Below, piece after piece: positions 1 through 5,754 of a DNA stretch of 5,754 nt (position 1 is the first letter of the stretch; each line of letters begins with the position of its first letter). Below the pieces are notes generated by a model. That model did no database searches, was not told the DNA's origin, and saw nothing but the letters and a program-made list of their open reading frames with translations. Source of the stretch: JAZRPG01 sp045649105 (GTDB taxonomy: Bacteria; Bacillota; Clostridia; Oscillospirales; JAAYXM01); the NCBI GenBank assembly GCA_045649105.1, contig JAZRPG010000018.1, positions 1-5,754 on the forward strand. The letters run 5' to 3'. The position numbers were made by a program, and so were the translations under genes.

Positions 1-964
1 TAAGCGTGTGGCACATTTCTGCAATTAAGAATGAAAGCTCTTTAAGCGTCGTTATTCCCGTAATGCGCGTTTTATAGAAATTTCCGCCGCGCACACCGCG
101 CAGGTACCATGCGATGTGCCGCCGCGCTTCAAGAACGGCAACTCGCTCGCCCTTTTCCTCGGCAGACATCTGTATCTGCGCCTCCGCAACGGCGAGCCTT
201 TCCGTAAGAGGAGGGAGAGGCGGGACATCGCGCCCGGAAAGCGCGGCGCGGCACTGCGGGAAAATCCACGGGTTCCCGAAGGCGGCGCGGCCTATCATAA
301 CGCCTGCGGCGCCTGTGTATGCTATCATTGACAGGGCGTCTTCAGGAGCAAATACGTCCCCATTTGCGAAAACAGGGATTGAAACTGAGGACACGACATC
401 GCGGATTATATCGCGGTCAGCGCGGCCGGAGTACATGGATTGGCGCGTTCTGCCGTGTATAGTGAGTGCATCGGCACCGGCTTTTTCAAGCGTCTTTGCA
501 AACTCTACGGCATTCACCGAGCCGCTGTCCCAGCCCTTGCGGAATTTTGCCGTTACGGGGACGGAGACGCCGCTTTTTACGGCAGAGAGAATATCGGCCG
601 CAAGCGACGGGTTTTTCATAAGCGCGGCACCGTCGCCGTTTGAGGTTATCTTCGGCGTCGGACAGCCCATGTTTATATCAATCATGTCGGCGTCTGTCCG
701 CTCGACGGCAATTTGCGCCGCGCGGCGCATGACATCGGGGTCGTTACCGAAAAGCTGGACGCAGAACGGAGTTTCGTTTTTTCCGCGCGCAAGAAGCGCA
801 CGCGTTTTCCCGTCCTGATAGACGAGTGCGCGGCTGCTTATCATCTCCGTATATGTAATGTCGGCACCGCAGCTTTTGCAAACGGTGCGGAATGCGGCGT
901 CCGTAACACCTGCCATTGGGGCAAGTGCAAGCGGCGTCGCGGAAAAAAGCTTTAAAATATCCAA
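1..964 (-). CDS. dusB: tRNA-dihydrouridine synthase DusB (3' end outside window)
   Basis: FMN-dependent enzyme that reduces uridine to dihydrouridine in the D-loop of tRNAs, using NAD(P)H, in the cytoplasm. My minus-strand translation gives 321 open codons and no stop before the window edge; family members are about 320-335 residues, so only a short tail is missing. Visible landmarks are the FMN-binding APMAGVTDAAFR (residues 15-26), the signature NMGCPTPKI with the catalytic Cys101, then NGDGAALMKNP (109-119), KFRKGW (140-145), IHGRTR (169-174), NGD (201-203) and the phosphate-binding GVMIGRAAFGNPWIF (221-235). The start is a TTG at 964-962, chosen because GGAGG lies 7 nt upstream and the conserved barrel begins about 10 residues later; no ATG fits. 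The gene is transcribed away from the SLH gene and looks richer in GC than the rest of the window. Family assignment is near certain; DusB rather than another Dus subfamily is an inference from the signature wording. Confidence 0.95.
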   Translation of the reverse strand, partial: MDILKLFSATPLALAPMAGVTDAAFRTVCKSCGADITYTEMISSRALVYQDGKTRALLARGKNETPFCVQLFGNDPDVMRRAAQIAVERTDADMIDINMGCPTPKITSNGDGAALMKNPSLAADILSAVKSGVSVPVTAKFRKGWDSGSVNAVEFAKTLEKAGADALTIHGRTRQSMYSGRADRDIIRDVVSSVSIPVFANGDVFAPEDALSMIAYTGAAGVMIGRAAFGNPWIFPQCRAALSGRDVPPLPPLTERLAVAEAQIQMSAEEKGERVAVLEARRHIAWYLRGVRGGNFYKTRITGITTLKELSFLIAEMCHTL

Positions 965-970
965 AGAAAT

Positions 971-978
971 GCCTCCGT
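971..978 (-). promoter_or_regulatory. Ribosome binding site deciding the TTG start of dusB
   Basis: Read on the minus strand, the motif ACGGAGGC precedes the TTG codon at 964-962, with a 7-nt gap between GGAGG and the codon. It is the only good Shine-Dalgarno sequence near the start of the conserved DusB barrel, and it supports initiation at this non-ATG codon. Confidence 0.75.
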
Positions 979-1000
979 TGTGTTTGTCGAGTATTATCCT

Positions 1001-1029
1001 ATCATATTGTATATGTAAATTCAAGTTAA
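1001..1029 (-). promoter_or_regulatory. Probable sigma-A promoter of dusB
   Basis: On the minus strand there is TTAACT (1029-1024), a 17-bp spacer and TATGAT (1006-1001). This matches 4/6 and 5/6 of the sigma-A consensus. Transcription would begin near 994, giving a leader of about 30 nt that contains the GGAGG site. An overlapping alternative is TTGAAT (1023-1018), a 17-bp spacer and TAGGAT (1000-995). The region is very AT-rich, so the exact choice is uncertain. Confidence 0.5.
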
Positions 1030-1100
1030 TGGTTTTAAAAAGGAAATGCAGATATGTCAGAGCAGGTTATATAAATTTCTTACATATATAAATAATAGTT

Positions 1101-1140
1101 AAAAAGAAAAAAATTCCAAATTTGGAATTTTTTTCTTTTT
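1101..1140. repeat. Perfect 40-bp palindrome between divergent promoters
   Basis: The left arm (1101-1120, starting AAAAAGAAAA and ending TTCCAAA) is the exact reverse complement of the right arm (1121-1140), with no spacer and no mismatch. Only six of the 40 bases are G or C. The symmetry stops at 1100/1141. Its centre lies close to the midpoint between the -35 boxes of the dusB and SLH promoters. As RNA it would form an A/U hairpin with a U-rich 3' arm on either strand, so it could be a bidirectional terminator, but the stem has little GC and neither flanking gene ends here. A protein-binding or boundary element is the alternative. Confidence 0.85.
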
Positions 1141-1226
1141 TTTGAAGAACACGGAGCTTATTTTCCCATGATATGGAGTGAGTGTGACCGCGTGATTTCA
1201 GGTAATTTACAGCACATCGAAAAGTA

Positions 1227-1255
1227 TTGACCCGAGTCGAAAAAAGCTGTATCAT
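1227..1255 (+). promoter_or_regulatory. Sigma-A promoter of the SLH protein gene
   Basis: TTGACC (1227-1232), a 17-bp spacer and TATCAT (1250-1255) match 5/6 and 5/6 of the consensus at the ideal spacing. The predicted start of transcription is near 1262, giving a leader of about 43 nt that ends in a strong ribosome binding site. Confidence 0.8.
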
Positions 1256-1287
1256 GCTAAACATAACAGGCAGTGACCTGAAAATTT

Positions 1288-1295
1288 AAAGGAGG
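1288..1295 (+). promoter_or_regulatory. Strong ribosome binding site of the SLH protein gene
   Basis: AAAGGAGG lies 9 nt before the ATG at 1305. It is a full Shine-Dalgarno match, consistent with high expression, and fixes the start in front of a classical signal peptide. Confidence 0.85.
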
Positions 1296-1304
1296 AATTC
1301 TCAC

Positions 1305-4300
1305 ATGAAGAGCTTTAAAAAAGTTCTTGCACTTGCACTGGTATTTGTACTTTCACTTTCCATGTTTGCAGGTGCGGCAGAGTTCACCGATGCAGCAGAC
1401 ATTCATGAGGATTATAAAGACGATGTAAATATGCTCGTTGAGCTCGGAATATTGAGCGGCTATCCCGACGGTTCGGTAAAGCCGGAAGCAACAATCACAC
1501 GCGCAGAGTTTGCCAAGATGGCATATGTATTAAAGTACGGCTCTGATGACAACGGAAAGCTGTTTGCAAACCAGGCAAGCCAGTTTACTGATGTCGAGGG
1601 CAACGCGAATGTAGCGTGGGCAAAGGGCTATATTAACTACTGCGCAAATCAGGGCATCGTTTCAGGTGTCGGAAACAACAAGTTTAATCCGCAGGGCAAC
1701 ATCACGGTTGCTGAGGCGAGCAAGATGCTCCTCGTAATCCTCGGCGCCAATGCGGACAAAGAGGGCTTCAAGGGTCAGAACTGGGTAGCAAACACAGTTG
1801 CAAAGGCAATGGAGCTCGGACTTTATGACGGCTGGTCCGGAGACCCGACAGCGCCGGCTTCACGCCAGCTTGTCGCAAAGCTTATGCGCAACGCAATCTT
1901 CTCTCCGGTTTATGTCTACAGCCCGATAACAGGTATCGGCTCACAGTACAATGTGCTTGACGGCTCTGAGAACCAGACGCTCGGCGAGCAGGTCATGGGA
2001 CTTAAGCACGTAAACGGTATCGTTGTAGCGAATGAAAACTACGCGATTACAAAGGATAAGGACGGCGACAGCATAGTAATCGAAAACGGCCCCGAAATCG
2101 CAGTGACGGGTGCTGAAAGCGGCGAGTCCATTATCTATTATGAAGCACAGAACACAAGCGGAACGTATCACGGCGCAACGGTAAAAATTGACCGCGCAGT
2201 AGCTGACAATATGCTCGGCGCAAAGGTTGATGTATACTTTAAGGCAGATATGAATTCTGCAAGCCTTGCATATACGAATGTTGAGGTTATAGGCGATGTT
2301 ATCGTAAGCTCTGATACAAAGATATATGAGGTTCCGTCAAGCGATGTAAAGATTATGCCGGACGGCAATTCCGCAAGCACTGCACTCATAACACCGTATA
2401 TCTCCTTTGAGGTTGACGGAAAAGAGATACAGATAAAGGCTCCGGCAAACGCTGAGAAGGTCGCAAAGAACCAGAACTACAACGACCTCTGGGGCGCGAA
2501 TGAGGAAAACGACTTCTCCAAGTTCTCCTATGTTTCCACAGCAACATTCAAGGCAGGCGGCGAGCTCAAGCAGCCTGCAGGCGACAACGCCTTCTTCACA
2601 GACATGGGCAAGGGCTCAGCTGCCAAGTACCGCTTTGTCTCCGTAGACGGCGGCAAGACTTATTCCTATATCTTCAAGATGCAGAATGAGGCAAATGCAA
2701 TTGAGTTCGGCAGTGTTTCAGGCTACAGCGAGTCAAAGGGCACGATAACACTTCCGAAGCTCGGCACGGTAAACCTCGATGAGGTTGTCATAAACGGCGA
2801 AATTGCAAAGGACGATTATGTAGTTTACTATTTCGCAAACGGCAAAATCAATATCGACAAGGTCGAGACAATAAAGGGAGCACTTGAGGCAATTAATGAG
2901 GACGGCTCCGTAAAGATTAACGGCAAGGACTATTTTGCAGACGAAAACCTCTGCCAGCAGTTCATCAACTATGAGGGCAACGGTGGCCTTGCAGGCTTCT
3001 ACTCCGACAATAAAGAGGCACAGAAGGACGGCACAATATACAGAGTTTACGGCAACGTAATTCTTGATATTGAGGTTTCAGAGCAGGCTTCCAAGAGCGA
3101 GAATTTCGCAGTTGTGCTCAACTCCAGCTACGATGACAAGCTCGATGTCGCATATGTAAAGCTCGGCTTTGCAGATAACACAGAGGGCACTTACAAGGTA
3201 GGCAAGTTCTATACCAAGTATGCTTCACAGCCGAACAATCCGGCAAATGACAGAGCACAGGATTATGCAAACAACGCTCGCTTCGGCTGGGTTGTAGAGT
3301 ACAGCATCAGAGGGGACGGAACTGTTGACCTCTCCGCTCAGGACTTCAAGACTCTTGAGTCTGATGGCAGTGTACGCGTACCGTCCAGCTCCTATGAGTA
3401 CGGAATTGTCGAGAAGGCATTTTCCATTGACGGAAAGCGCTACTACGGCGATGAATCCTCTGTAGTGTTTGTTCTCTACGGTAACCTTGAGGGCGACTAT
3501 ACAAGCGAAAGCTACAGACCTGTAAAATCCAGAAGCTATAAGCTCTCTCAGCTTATAGATGTTGACGGTGCTGCAATCAAAGGTCTTAAGATTAACAACG
3601 CTGCAGTAAACGGCGCGCTCGGAAGCGTGGTTCTCAACTCCAGCGGATACTCTAACTCTGTTGTCGCAGCGGCGATAACACACGGTGACAGCCTTGGAAA
3701 CATCTCCTATAAGAGCTCTGACAGCATGGCATATGTCGTCTCTGCAAAGCAGATGTACAATGTATCAACAGGCGCACCGTATGCAAGATTCAAGCTCATC
3801 ACTGACGAAGGACTTGTAACGGTCGACTCTATAGACAACATCACAGACCTCGCAAACAATGAGATATTCTCTCAGCCGGCAGGATATGTCGGAGATATCG
3901 AGGGCTATGGAGCAGGCACGGTTGTCCGCTACTTCATCAATGCCGAAGGCCGACTTGAGGTGGTAAGCAACGACGGCGGTCTCCGTGAGGATATGATTCA
4001 GTCTCCGGAGGGCGAAAGCTCAGGTCTCTTCTATGTGAACGCGGCTCAGATTTCCGGCGACAGATTCGTATACTACAATTCTCAGGAAGCACATGAGCTC
4101 GGCTCTGACGGCAGACTCAACCCGTCTGACACGGATTCCGTCATGCTTTCCGAGGACGGATATAAAATCATCACAATCTCTGATGACAGCTATGCAGGTT
4201 CCTACCTCGTAACGGTTGCAAGAAACCAGGCTCTTGCAGAGGGCGATTTCAATGCAATCATCCAGCTTGAGGAGGGCGAGATTGTAAGAATCTTCTCCTT

Positions 4301-4310
4301 TGAAGATTAA
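1305..4310 (+). CDS. Secreted S-layer homology (SLH) domain surface protein
   Basis: A 1001-residue protein likely exported by Sec and attached to the cell wall. It opens with a signal peptide: basic MKSFKK, a hydrophobic core to about residue 21 and an AGAA cleavage region near 22-25. Three SLH repeats follow: about 27-76, with a canonical ITRAEF at 64-69; about 94-147, with a degraded ITVAEA; and about 155-200, where the motif reads ASRQLV. SLH triplets bind secondary cell-wall polysaccharide in known S-layer proteins. Residues about 230-1001 are a long region rich in predicted beta strands, Asp, Gly, Ser and Tyr, with recurring INGKDYF/IDGKRYY-type segments, no catalytic motif that I recognise and only two cysteines (113 and 550). 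The own promoter, full Shine-Dalgarno site, uniform codon choice (many AAG, GCA, GGC, CTC) and following terminator suggest an abundant single-gene product. It may be the S-layer subunit itself or a large accessory surface protein; the sequence cannot tell which. Confidence 0.9.
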   Translation: MKSFKKVLALALVFVLSLSMFAGAAEFTDAADIHEDYKDDVNMLVELGILSGYPDGSVKPEATITRAEFAKMAYVLKYGSDDNGKLFANQASQFTDVEGNANVAWAKGYINYCANQGIVSGVGNNKFNPQGNITVAEASKMLLVILGANADKEGFKGQNWVANTVAKAMELGLYDGWSGDPTAPASRQLVAKLMRNAIFSPVYVYSPITGIGSQYNVLDGSENQTLGEQVMGLKHVNGIVVANENYAITKDKDGDSIVIENGPEIAVTGAESGESIIYYEAQNTSGTYHGATVKIDRAVADNMLGAKVDVYFKADMNSASLAYTNVEVIGDVIVSSDTKIYEVPSSDVKIMPDGNSASTALITPYISFEVDGKEIQIKAPANAEKVAKNQNYNDLWGANEENDFSKFSYVSTATFKAGGELKQPAGDNAFFTDMGKGSAAKYRFVSVDGGKTYSYIFKMQNEANAIEFGSVSGYSESKGTITLPKLGTVNLDEVVINGEIAKDDYVVYYFANGKINIDKVETIKGALEAINEDGSVKINGKDYFADENLCQQFINYEGNGGLAGFYSDNKEAQKDGTIYRVYGNVILDIEVSEQASKSENFAVVLNSSYDDKLDVAYVKLGFADNTEGTYKVGKFYTKYASQPNNPANDRAQDYANNARFGWVVEYSIRGDGTVDLSAQDFKTLESDGSVRVPSSSYEYGIVEKAFSIDGKRYYGDESSVVFVLYGNLEGDYTSESYRPVKSRSYKLSQLIDVDGAAIKGLKINNAAVNGALGSVVLNSSGYSNSVVAAAITHGDSLGNISYKSSDSMAYVVSAKQMYNVSTGAPYARFKLITDEGLVTVDSIDNITDLANNEIFSQPAGYVGDIEGYGAGTVVRYFINAEGRLEVVSNDGGLREDMIQSPEGESSGLFYVNAAQISGDRFVYYNSQEAHELGSDGRLNPSDTDSVMLSEDGYKIITISDDSYAGSYLVTVARNQALAEGDFNAIIQLEEGEIVRIFSFED

Positions 4311-4328
4311 TTAATCACGCGTTAAAGT

Positions 4329-4377
4329 CCGCGCCGTTCCGCTTTCCGGAACGGCGCGGCAAATTGTTGTTTTTTTG
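4329..4377 (+). terminator. Intrinsic terminator after the SLH protein gene
   Basis: A perfect 13-bp GC-rich stem (4329-4341 with 4347-4359) with a CTTTC loop begins 19 nt after the stop codon. A T-rich tail follows, ending in a T8 interrupted by one G at about 4368-4377. The main T run starts some 10 nt after the stem, a little farther than ideal, but this is the obvious end of the SLH transcript and separates it from the next gene. Confidence 0.85.
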
Positions 4378-4387
4378 TTAAAAACAC

Positions 4388-4415
4388 TTGCAAAAAATTT
4401 TGTGCGTGTTATACT
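4388..4415 (+). promoter_or_regulatory. Probable promoter of the NodB-like protein gene
   Basis: TTGCAA (4388-4393), a 16-bp spacer and TATACT (4410-4415) follow directly after the SLH terminator. Transcription would start near 4422, leaving a leader of about 37 nt before the ATG at 4459. This promoter also argues against an upstream translation start at 4375, which would lie before the transcript begins. Confidence 0.65.
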
Positions 4416-4442
4416 TGTTAACGAATATATGTCGAAATTCAG

Positions 4443-4450
4443 AAAGGTGG
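4443..4450 (+). promoter_or_regulatory. Ribosome binding site deciding the ATG at 4459
   Basis: AAAGGTGG ends 8 nt before the ATG at 4459. It selects this codon over in-frame upstream starts such as the TTG at 4375, which has no such site and would add a 28-residue extension that does not look like a signal peptide. Confidence 0.75.
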
Positions 4451-4458
4451 AACATCTT

Positions 4459-5538
4459 ATGAAATTGCTCTCATTCGGCGCGCCACGCGACGGTGCGGTT
4501 CTCACTGAAACAAGTGTTGTACTCAAAGACGGAGTCCCGAGCATCAGGTGCAGCATCAACGCTCCCGAAGGCTATGATATAAAGGTGAACGGAGTTCCGT
4601 GCGTCTTGGACTTTGGTACATATGAGGTTACGGTGCCGATTTCAGAGGGAAAGAATCATCTTGTTGCAGACAATGGAAGCGAGAAGTGCGAGATTGATGT
4701 ATTCTATCTCGGAGAGATAAATAAAAAGTACAGATTCTCTCTTGATGACAATATATGGTTCTTGCAGAACCTCACCAAAAACGCGGATAAATATAATTCA
4801 ATGTTTGAAGACCCGTGGCTCGGCCTTCTTCGCAGTATGAACGAAAAGTACGGCACAAAGTTCCATCTGAATATTTATTTTGAGTGCCCGGAGCATGGCG
4901 GATTTAATCTTACACAGATGACCGATAAGTTTAAGCCCGAGTGGGAGGCTAATGCTGACTGGCTCCGACTGTCGATGCATGCTCGCTCAAACGACCCGGC
5001 AAGACCGTATCAGTTTGCAACGTATGACCAGGTATGCCGTGACTTCAAGGATGTAGAGCGCGAGATTCTCCGCTTCGCAGGAGAGAAGGCATATGCAAAG
5101 GAAATCACAACGATTCACTGGGGCGATGCGAATGAAGACGTAGTGCGCGCAATGCGTGATTGCGGTGTCCGCGCAATGGTAGGAACGTTTGAGTACGGAA
5201 ACGCAGTTCCGATAGCATATCATTTGGACGCAGAGCAGTGTGCTACTGTAAATAAGTATGGCTTTTACTACGATAAGAAGACTGACATGTTTTTCTGGAA
5301 GTATTCATTGGCAGGCATTCAAGGAGTGCCGTTGGATGTGCTCCCGGGCAATCTTAAGAAGGATTCCGAGCAAAATCCGCTGTATTCGTTCCAGGAGCTT
5401 TGTGTTCATGAACAGTACTTCTACGAGGACTTCTACAGATACATGCCGGACTATCCGGAGCGCTTTGAGGCAGGCATCCGTTGGTGCGTAGAAAACGGAT
5501 ATGAAAGTACATTTATGACGGAGCTTTTCGGGTTTTAA
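4459..5538 (+). CDS. Predicted polysaccharide deacetylase-like (NodB-fold) protein
   Basis: A 359-residue protein without a signal peptide or membrane segment, so probably cytoplasmic; nine cysteines fit that. Residues 1-85 look like a small all-beta, immunoglobulin-like domain. From about 90 the order of elements resembles a NodB-type beta/alpha barrel: FSLDDN (93-98; the Asp pair aligns with the metal and base Asp of motif 1), strand KFHLNIYFE (134-142), LSMHARSN (171-178; motif 2 with His174), TTIHWGDANEDVVRAM (217-232) followed by CGVRAMVG, and CVHEQYFYEDF (315-325; His317 in the position of the motif 5 histidine) before ENGYESTFMTELF. NodB enzymes remove N- or O-acetyl groups from glycans. 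Here the second His of the HxxxH motif is Asn178 and the motif 3 Arg-Pro segment is missing, so activity and substrate are open. It has its own promoter after the SLH gene terminator; a role in cell-surface glycan metabolism is a guess from the fold. Fold assignment is moderate, exact function unknown. Confidence 0.6.
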   Translation: MKLLSFGAPRDGAVLTETSVVLKDGVPSIRCSINAPEGYDIKVNGVPCVLDFGTYEVTVPISEGKNHLVADNGSEKCEIDVFYLGEINKKYRFSLDDNIWFLQNLTKNADKYNSMFEDPWLGLLRSMNEKYGTKFHLNIYFECPEHGGFNLTQMTDKFKPEWEANADWLRLSMHARSNDPARPYQFATYDQVCRDFKDVEREILRFAGEKAYAKEITTIHWGDANEDVVRAMRDCGVRAMVGTFEYGNAVPIAYHLDAEQCATVNKYGFYYDKKTDMFFWKYSLAGIQGVPLDVLPGNLKKDSEQNPLYSFQELCVHEQYFYEDFYRYMPDYPERFEAGIRWCVENGYESTFMTELFGF

Positions 5539-5575
5539 AAAAACTTAGAAAAAACTCGAAAATTTTCTAAAAAAA
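5537..5575. promoter_or_regulatory. Phased A-tracts upstream of the first downstream promoter
   Basis: Four A-tracts (5537-5543, 5549-5554, 5559-5562 and 5569-5575) have centres about 9 to 11.5 bp apart, close to one helical turn. Such DNA is intrinsically curved, and when it lies directly before a -35 box it often acts like an UP element. It contains an 8-bp AT-rich inverted repeat (5545-5552 with 5563-5570) with no T run after it, so I do not call a terminator for the preceding gene. Confidence 0.55.
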
Positions 5576-5578
5576 GGG

Positions 5579-5608
5579 TTGACAAGGTGCCTTGATAAAT
5601 GATATATT
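5579..5608 (+). promoter_or_regulatory. Strong promoter P1 embedded in an inverted repeat
   Basis: A perfect -35 box TTGACA (5579-5584), an 18-bp spacer and TATATT (5603-5608) form a promoter with 6/6 and 5/6 matches. It points to the right, towards genes outside the window. The inverted repeat at 5585-5620 fills its spacer and start region, so it is likely regulated. Confidence 0.7.
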
Positions 5609-5620
5609 ATTAAGGCACCT
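5585..5620. promoter_or_regulatory. Operator-like inverted repeat around promoter P1
   Basis: Left arm AGGTGCCTTGATAA (5585-5598) and right arm TTATTAAGGCACCT (5607-5620) pair over 14 bp with one mismatch, around an 8-bp centre. The left arm starts directly after the -35 box, and the right arm overlaps the end of the -10 box and the expected start of transcription near 5615. No T run follows, so a terminator is unlikely. The placement is that of a repressor site; I do not recognise the regulator from the sequence. Confidence 0.65.
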
Positions 5621-5646
5621 CAGCGCGGGGTCAAGACGAGGCGAAG

Positions 5647-5671
5647 AAAAAGCTTAAAAAAAGCGAAAAAA
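5647..5671. promoter_or_regulatory. A-tract UP-element-like region before promoter P2
   Basis: Three A-tracts (5647-5651, 5656-5662 and 5666-5671) are centred about 10 bp apart and end 4 bp before the -35 box. This matches the layout of UP elements that recruit the alpha subunit of RNA polymerase at very strong promoters such as those of rRNA operons. Confidence 0.55.
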
Positions 5672-5675
5672 GTTC

Positions 5676-5704
5676 TTGACAAAGCGGAGTGAGCGTGATA
5701 TAAT
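5676..5704 (+). promoter_or_regulatory. Perfect-consensus promoter P2, probably for an operon beyond the window
   Basis: TTGACA (5676-5681), exactly 17 bp and TATAAT (5699-5704) match the sigma-A consensus completely. Transcription would start near 5711. The remaining 44 nt carry no start codon with a ribosome binding site and look like an untranslated leader, with AGCGGA at 5725 and 5731 and AGCGGC at 5741. Tandem strong promoters with A-tracts upstream are typical of rRNA or tRNA operons in Firmicutes; that identity is inferred, since the gene itself is not visible. Confidence 0.85.
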
Positions 5705-5754
5705 CGATAATCGGTCGCGAGTTAAGCGGAAGCGGAAACGAGCGGCAGATAAGA

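Larger units (their letters stand above)
965..1304. other. Divergent intergenic region between dusB and the SLH gene
   Basis: This 340-bp stretch holds the two divergent promoters, both ribosome binding sites and the 40-bp palindrome. The rest (about 1030-1100 and 1141-1226) is AT-rich or mixed sequence in which I see no convincing gene, RNA fold or riboswitch. Short open frames crossing it begin without ribosome binding sites and have low-complexity translations. Confidence 0.7.

Noticed and set aside
114..818. Plus-strand open frame of 234 codons
   Set aside because: It lies antisense to dusB, whose minus-strand translation carries all the Dus signatures. The plus-strand product is low-complexity, rich in Ala, Ser and Arg, and has no ribosome binding site.
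1067..1264. Minus-strand open frame of 65 codons in the intergenic region
   Set aside because: It crosses the palindrome and the SLH promoter, has no ribosome binding site, and its Lys/Phe-rich end simply reflects the A/T arms of the palindrome.
1196..1283. Inverted pair TTTCAGGT (1196-1203) and ACCTGAAA (1276-1283) flanking the SLH promoter
   Set aside because: Only 8 bp and over 70 bp apart; expected by chance in a region of this size.
3225..3683. Minus-strand open frame of 152 codons inside the SLH gene
   Set aside because: It is fully antisense to a strongly supported gene, and I see no recognisable domain or ribosome binding site.
4375..4458. Longer start for the NodB-like protein at a TTG codon
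   Set aside because: It overlaps the terminator tail and the predicted promoter, lacks a ribosome binding site, and the added 28 residues are not a signal peptide. The ATG at 4459 has a good site at 8 nt.
5585..5620. Inverted repeat read as an intrinsic terminator for the NodB-like gene
   Set aside because: No T run follows the right arm on either strand's reading, and it overlaps a strong promoter in a position typical of an operator.
1..5754. CRISPR array, tRNA gene, insertion sequence or riboswitch
   Set aside because: I saw no spaced direct repeats, cloverleaf, transposase motif or known riboswitch core in either strand.

Overview
The window looks like chromosomal DNA from a member of the Firmicutes, most probably an uncultured Clostridia-like anaerobe. 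The basis is consensus sigma-A promoters, strong AGGAGG ribosome binding sites, a TTG start, a DusB of the Firmicutes type, an S-layer homology (SLH) surface protein and AT-rich intergenic DNA between genes of moderate GC content. This placement is an inference from style and gene content; no taxonomic marker gene is present.

Layout: (1) 1-964, minus strand: nearly all of a tRNA-dihydrouridine synthase gene (dusB), whose 3' end lies outside the window. (2) 965-1304: a divergent intergenic region of 340 bp holding a promoter for each flanking gene and, between them, a perfect 40-bp palindrome. (3) 1305-4310, plus strand: a 1001-residue secreted SLH-domain protein, probably a cell-surface or S-layer protein, with its own promoter, a strong ribosome binding site and a GC-rich hairpin terminator after it. 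(4) 4388-5538, plus strand: a separate promoter and a 359-residue cytoplasmic-looking protein with an N-terminal beta domain and a C-terminal domain resembling the NodB polysaccharide deacetylase fold. (5) 5539-5754: no gene, but two strong promoters in tandem. Both are preceded by A-tracts in helical phase, and the first lies inside a long inverted repeat that looks like an operator. A perfect-consensus second promoter with an upstream A-tract element at the window edge suggests a strongly expressed operon, possibly rRNA or tRNA, starting just beyond the window.

The genes do not form one operon. dusB is a housekeeping tRNA-modification gene read away from the others. The SLH gene and the deacetylase-like gene share a direction but are separated by a terminator and a new promoter. 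Both could concern the cell envelope, but nothing in the sequence proves a functional link. I found no evidence of a complete new multi-gene system. The most unusual items are the palindrome between the divergent promoters, the operator-like repeat around the first downstream promoter, and the atypical NodB-like protein.
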